Shown piece by piece: positions 32,301-38,300 of a stretch of DNA of 42,072 nt. The notes below the pieces were generated by a model. That model was not told the origin of the DNA and ran no database searches. It saw only the letters and a list, made by a program, of their open reading frames with translations. Every line of letters begins with the position of its first letter. Position 1 is the first letter of the stretch. This DNA is from an uncultured Clostridia bacterium (GTDB taxonomy: Bacteria > Bacillota > Clostridia > Christensenellales > CAG-917): the NCBI GenBank assembly GCA_947624885.1, contig CANQMD010000003.1, positions 1 to 42,072 of the forward strand. The letters run 5' to 3'. The translations under genes and the position numbers were made by a program.

Positions 32301-35300
32301 AGCCTGTTGAGCAACTCGCCAAGCATAAAGCCTTCTTTATCTATGCCGTATTCAAACTCGCCGTTCTTCACGCCGAGGTGGATCTGAGGCATCATCATTG
32401 TCATGACGGACTTGAGGTCGTCAATGCCCAACACAAGTTCCAGGATGTCGTCAAATGAGAATCCGTCGCGCACAAAGCTGCCGTTCTTGTCCTGCACAAA
32501 CCTGTGCTGACGTTGATCGTAGCTGTAGCGCTCGCTGTCCTTGTAGGTGTAAAGCACGGTCCTGTCGTCGATGTGGAGATAGGTCGCGCTTGCGCTGTAA
32601 TCCACATACAGACTGAGGTCGAGGTTGATGAATCTGGTGTCGTCGTGCGCCTCGAAGTAGTCCGTCTGCGCGTATGTCCCCTCCTGCTTTTCAGAGCCGG
32701 TATACTTGTCGGGATTCGCGTCATACTCGCTCTTGAGCACATACGAATACGTTCCGTCGGCGTTTTTGATCCTGTAATATGCGCCGTCGTCGCTCTGCAC
32801 ATACGCCTTGCGGGAGGCGACTTCGTCAACAAGTTGTTTCACCTCGTTGTAAACGTCGCTCTGCCCCGCGCTTGTTGAAATGCCGATGTTCGACAAATCA
32901 AGAGAGAGGTCGATATAGTTGCTGGTCAAGTCGATGGTGAGCGCAAGCGGGCTGAAATCGAGGTTTGCCTCAACGTTTATGCCAAGGTCGAGGCTCTGGA
33001 TCTTTTCGTCCACGTCGCCCTTTACAAACGAGTCGATCAAGCCCAACATCACGTTTTCAACCAAAATCAACCCGATCCTGCCGCCCGCGATGTTGAGGAT
33101 CACTTCCATCTGCTCTCCCGCCGCCTGCAAGTCGGGATCATCCGCCGCCGCAAGCGCGTCGGAGCCCTCTGCTCCGCTGCCGCCTATGCCCAGCAACTTG
33201 CTGATCTCGTCGATGATGAGCGTGCAGATGTTGGTGTTTTCGATGTAGAACGGGTCTGCGGACAGCACGCCTATATCTACATAAAGAGTTGTTCCATTAA
33301 TATATATACCAATTAAATCTTGTCCGTTTGCTTTGAGCGTGACCGCGATCACGGTGTTGTTGGGGTCGCCAAGGTTGAGGTTTGCGCCCAACTCGATGTC
33401 AAAATCATAGGTGAACGTGTCGTTGATGTCCACGCCGAGATCCAGTTTGAGTTTGCTTGCAAACGCGTCAAGGAAGTTTTGGATCCTGATGCCGTCTTCC
33501 TGCTCCTTAAGCACAAGTTCCGCGCCGATGCTCAACTTGAGCGAAATGTCGTTGAGATTCTCCGCGCTGGTGTACCTGCTGCTGTCAAAATAGGATGGCA
33601 ACACATCGCCGTCGGAGCCAAGTTCGACGCCGATGTCGTTGATGTCAAGCCCCAGATATACGGGGTCGATCTGCAACCTGAGGCTGAGATCGTACAGCCA
33701 CGAGAAGCTGAAGTAACTCTCGTCCTCGTTGAGTCCGATGAAGTCGCGCTCCGCAATGTTGGTGCCCAAAATCATGTTGAGCACCGCGGTGATCATGCCG
33801 GAAGCGAAGTTGGCGGAAATGCCGTCCAACCCGACTTTGAGGCTGCTTGCAAACTGCCCGAGCATTGCCAGCACGGAACTTATCGTGCCCATTATGGACG
33901 TGTCGCCCGCAGCGTCGCCCGTCGCTTCGCCCGTGCTCTCGTCTGCGGAGTATGCCGCAGGCTCAACCTGCTCCCCTTCCGTATCCGTGGAGGGATGGAG
34001 CAGCTGGTTCAGGAGATCGCCAAGGCTGAGATTTGCCACGGCGATGTGGAATTCCTGACCAAAGTCGACGTACAGAGTGCTGACCGCCTTGCCGTGTGCG
34101 TCGTCGCCTTGATACACAAGCCTCAACGCGAGCAAAGTCGCCGCTTCCCTGTCTGCGTCGGAAGTCATATCGTCGATGTTTTCGACCGCGGTATTGAATA
34201 TCTCGATGGCGAGGTCCGCGTGGCTGAGCATGTAGTCGATGTCAAACGGCGAGATCGTCTTGTAAAGCGCGACATCTTCAAACGAGCCTGCGTTGAGATC
34301 GGTCACCTTCGTCTTGTAGTAGCCGTTGTCAGTCTTGACATAGTAATCGCCCGTTTCGTACTTGCCGTCCTTTGCGGTCGCCTCGGTCAGCGACATGCCG
34401 CCCTCGGTGTAATACTTGACGTAGACGGTTTCGGTGCCGTTTTGGATATGTTCGCGCGCGGTGGCAACGTCAACGGGGAGATACTTCACGCCGTATTGCT
34501 TTTGATACAGCGTGCCCTTGTAGGATTGCACGTCGCCCGTGAACAGGTTGTAGACCGTGTCGCCGCCTGCAAGCGTCTGTTCCTCATACAGATCGCCCTC
34601 GAACGTCGTGGGATTGTTCACCGCAGAGTATCTGCTCCTGAGTATGTACAGTTCGGAATATTTGTCAAGCCCCTCGTCGGTGTCGACTGCGACAAATTTG
34701 GCGCTTTGCAAAATATCTACGCTCGCCAACGGGTTGAAACGAAGTTCCAGCGCTATGCGCAAACCTATCGTCGCGCCCTCCTCGATGGGGGTGTTGAATT
34801 GCAACATGAGTTGATTGATGAATGAGTCGAGTTTTTCGTTGTTGCCGATGGTCACGTTCATCGCGTCGGTGACAGCGCCTATCCACTTGCCGAGCGTCCA
34901 ATCCTCTGTGCCCGCGATCGCGCCAACGGTGATGTTGCCTTTGATCTCCGCAAAGACGGAGGGCATCACAAGGTCGCCTGCCGTGTTGAACAACTCGACG
35001 GGAGCCCACTCAAGAGCGTCGTTGTTGACGTATTCGCCGACTTCGGTCTGAACGACCTCCATGCCTTCCTCGCCCTCCACGTTGCGCACAACGTTGACGG
35101 GAGCAAGCGTGGAGCCGCCGCCCTTGATGGCGATGTCCTTGGCGTAGATCTCGGCGGAAGTGACCTTCTGGTTAGCGTCGTTTTTGATCTCGCCCATAAA
35201 GCGCAACACTTTGCCTTCGTGGACGTCCTCTGCCTCAAGCCTGTCCCAAGCGATCTCAAGCCACGCCGTCAGATCCGCGACGTTTACGCCCGTGAGTGCA

Positions 35301-38300
35301 AACACAGCCTCGACAAGGCCTTGCATAAGTTCGACTTTGAAGCTGTCGGAGGACAGCGTCGCGATGAGGTCCAGCAAAAGCAAGTTCTTCGCCGCGCTTT
35401 CGCCTCCTTCGGCGGGATCGACTGCGGGCAGCGCGTTGGATTCGCCCGTAGCGCCCGCGTTGACCGTGATGCTGCTGTTGTTGGCAATAAGTCCCACAAT
35501 GATGCCGAACAGGTCGATGTCGACAAGCATGCGGTTGATGCCGAAGTTTTGCAGATCTATGTACAGCGAGCCGCCCGTGTAGTAAATGCCGAGCAACAGC
35601 TGATCCTTCTTGGGTTGCCCCGGAGAGGTCTTTGAGCCGATGAGTTCCAAAACCAACTCGGAAGCGTTGTGCGAAGTCTGCAAATCGCTCGCGCCCATCA
35701 GGTAGGACACCAGCGGCGCAAGGTCAAGACTGCTTGCCAGCCTCAACTCATAGGATATCTCCACGTTGTCGCTGAAGGACAGACGCGTTTCGGTGTAATC
35801 TTCGGGATGCCACTCGCCCTCCTCGTCCTGATAATACAAAAGTCCTTTGTAGTTTTTCGGAACGGGATTGTGCGCAATCAGTTTGTACTCGTTGTTGCTC
35901 GGATCAAGCCAATGCGTGCCCTTTGTGCCGAAACTCATCGTGGAGGAGCCCTCCTGCGATTCGAGTTCGATGCCGAGCGTCAAGCCGAGCGACAGATAGG
36001 GGTTGTCCATCACGTCTGTGAATGACTCCGCCGTGTAATCCGTCCCCTTGAGATAGTCGTCGAGGAAGCGCGTGGTGGAGGAGTGCAGACCCGCGGATAT
36101 ACCCTTGAGCGAGAGGTCCATGTTGACGCTGTTGCCCACGGCGACAAACAGACCAAGCTGAGTCTTTGACAGGTTGAGTCCGTCGACAAAGTCCAGCCTC
36201 AAGCCGCCTTCCGCCTCGGAATACTCAAAGGTGATGGGCCACTTTCTGGTCAGCTGACTCAACACGTCGGTGAGAATGCCTATCGAAATGGAGGTCTGCC
36301 CGATGTCTATCTGCTGCACCGCCATTGCGACAAGCGTAAGCAGTGCGTTGGTGTCAAACGTCGAGTCGCCGTCCGCCGCAACGGAAGCCTCCGCGTTGCC
36401 CGCTCCGTTTGCGTCGGAGCCGCCCTCGGCAACAGCGCCGAGCACGTCGGCAAGATTGAGTTTCAGTTTGTCGATGGACAGCGTCTTGATGTTTTTGGAA
36501 TCGATATACACATAGCCGTCTTGCAGGAAGATCGCCAGCTTGATGTCGGTCGCTTTGCCGCTTATGACAAGTTTCAACGACGATCCCGCAAGGATGTCGG
36601 CGATCGGCAAATTGCCGGATTGCAGATCCGCGCCGCTGAGGTCGAGGTCCGCGCCGATGTCCAAAGTGAGGCCGCCCGCCACATTGCCCAACTCGATGAG
36701 CAACTTGAGCAACACGCCCTCGTAGGTGTCGCCCATAGGCAGATCGTCCACAGTGATGTCCAATTGCGCAAGTTTGCTGCGCAGCGCCTCAAGATTGAGT
36801 TCCAGCCCCGTGGCGACGCTCACATGCAACATGGACATGTCAAAAGCGCCGTCCTTCAATATGGGCAGCCACGCCGATTCGTCGCTGTAGATGCTGCTGA
36901 ATTTCTCGCTGAATTCCTGCTCGTTTTCTATTGCGCCAAACTTGAGATTGATCGCAAAGTTCAAGCCCGCAACGGGGGATTCCGTCACCATATCCTCGTC
37001 CAGCAAGTTGAGTTCCAACCCGGACAGCGCCAAGGTCTTGACATGGCCCACGCCCTTGTTTTCGTAAGAGAGAACGGGAGGAGGATCCTTGGTGATGGGG
37101 ATGTTCAGATCCGCATAATCGCCCGTGAGGAACAGCCCGAACAGCGTGTTGAGCAGATCCTCCGCAAGCGTGATCTTGAGGTCTGTGATGTTGAAAATGT
37201 TGCCGTTTTTGACAAGTTCCACATGGTCGAGCACCTGGTTGATGAGCGGGATCACGTCCACAGACGATTCTTCTTGGGAGCCGCCCTCTTCGGTCGTGCC
37301 GCCTTCCGTGCCTGTGCCCTCCTCCTCGGCGGAGTAGCCGAGGTGGTGCTTCATCATGGTGCCGTCCGCGTATTTGGAACTGAGTTCCGCCGCGCTTGCC
37401 GCGTCGCCGTTGATCGCCGTCATAAGCATATTGATGAGGCTGTCTACGCCGTCGCGAATAAGCTGATTGACGTTGATGTCGGGGATGGAGAATCTGGTGT
37501 TGTTGTCGCCGAGAAGTCCTCTTGCGTCAAGATAGACGGTTTGCTTCTCGCCGGAATAGTACGCGCCGAGGCGCAAACTGCGCTCGCCGCCGCCAAGCAA
37601 CTCAACCGCTATCCTGGTTTTGGTGAAATCCATGGTGTTGAGTTTCACTTTCAGCGTAAGCACAAGCGGGATCGTGCCTTGCGAGAAGTTGATCGGCTTT
37701 GTCAACAGAGGATAGATCGCCCTGTAAAGATCCTCGTTGTTTATGGTCGTTTTGAGCAGATTTTGAAGCAGAGGTCCAAACGACTGCATTGCGCTCTCGG
37801 CGGTGACAGTCTTGTCTTTGATGTCAACGCTGAGGTCGACAGAGCCTTCGATTGTGAAAATGGAATATTCGTTTTGAAGATTGACAAGGTCGTAAAAATT
37901 GTCCGCGCCTTCGGCATTTTCGGGGCGCTGCTTGAGCATTTGCTCAAGGTTGAGCGTGGGTCTGACGGTGAACTCCGCCCTGCTCATGCCGAGCGTGATC
38001 CCGATGTCGTTTTGGAATTCGCCGTATTTGCTTGTGAAATCTTCGCCAAGCCCGTTTGAATTGAGGTTGACGTCAATGTCAAGCCCGACGCTTTGCAGCT
38101 TGTCGTTGTTGAGTTCCGCATTGATGTACAGCGCAACGCCGCTCAACGCGCTGAGTTTGCCGAGATCGAGCCCGACGACTCTGTTGACAAGCCCGACAAT
38201 ATCTTCGGAGATGAGATTTTGCAAAAGAGGGAATACTATGCCGACGATCATGGACAGATCGCACGGAATGCTGATGGATTTGTGCCCGTTGCCGTCATCC

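Larger units (their letters stand above)
12895..35850 (-). repeat. Dispersed YTGxxY hairpin motif in the giant protein
   Basis: A short motif [YF]-[TKS]-G-x-x-Y, usually followed after about 8-12 residues by G-x-Y, occurs at least a dozen times. Examples with approximate positions: YKGLLYYQ (35,830), YKGTLYQK (34,510), YSGTRYDK (28,390), YTGRLYTM (24,270), FTGILYKQ (24,150), YTGTVYAQ (16,395), FTGTKYAQ (16,205), YKGFRYSQ (13,165), YTGDRYKL (13,050) and YTGARFKL (12,930). It occurs inside both the module array and the Ig-like part, so it behaves as an insertable element of the protein rather than as a boundary marker. Confidence 0.7.
19760..36430 (-). repeat. DALVAAD-type linkers between modules
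   Basis: A flexible linker rich in Ser, Ala, Asp, Glu and Gly follows most module cores. Clear protein forms are GSDALAAADD (about 33,140), AADALPAAGE (31,940), SSDALVAAQT (28,960), SSEALASVDS (27,240), GADALVASDK (24,980) and ASDALVSADG (23,220); weaker ones lie near 36,400, 35,430, 33,930, 30,475, 21,845, 20,645 and 19,785. At DNA level the plus-strand word AAGCGCGTC is shared by at least four of them, which is more conservation than in the modules themselves. Confidence 0.75.

Noticed and set aside
33272-33325. Diversity-generating retroelement or template repeat as the cause of the A/T codon patch
   Set aside because: There is no reverse transcriptase and no second copy of the patch in the window, and the patch differs mainly at synonymous positions, whereas such systems change adenine-encoded residues.
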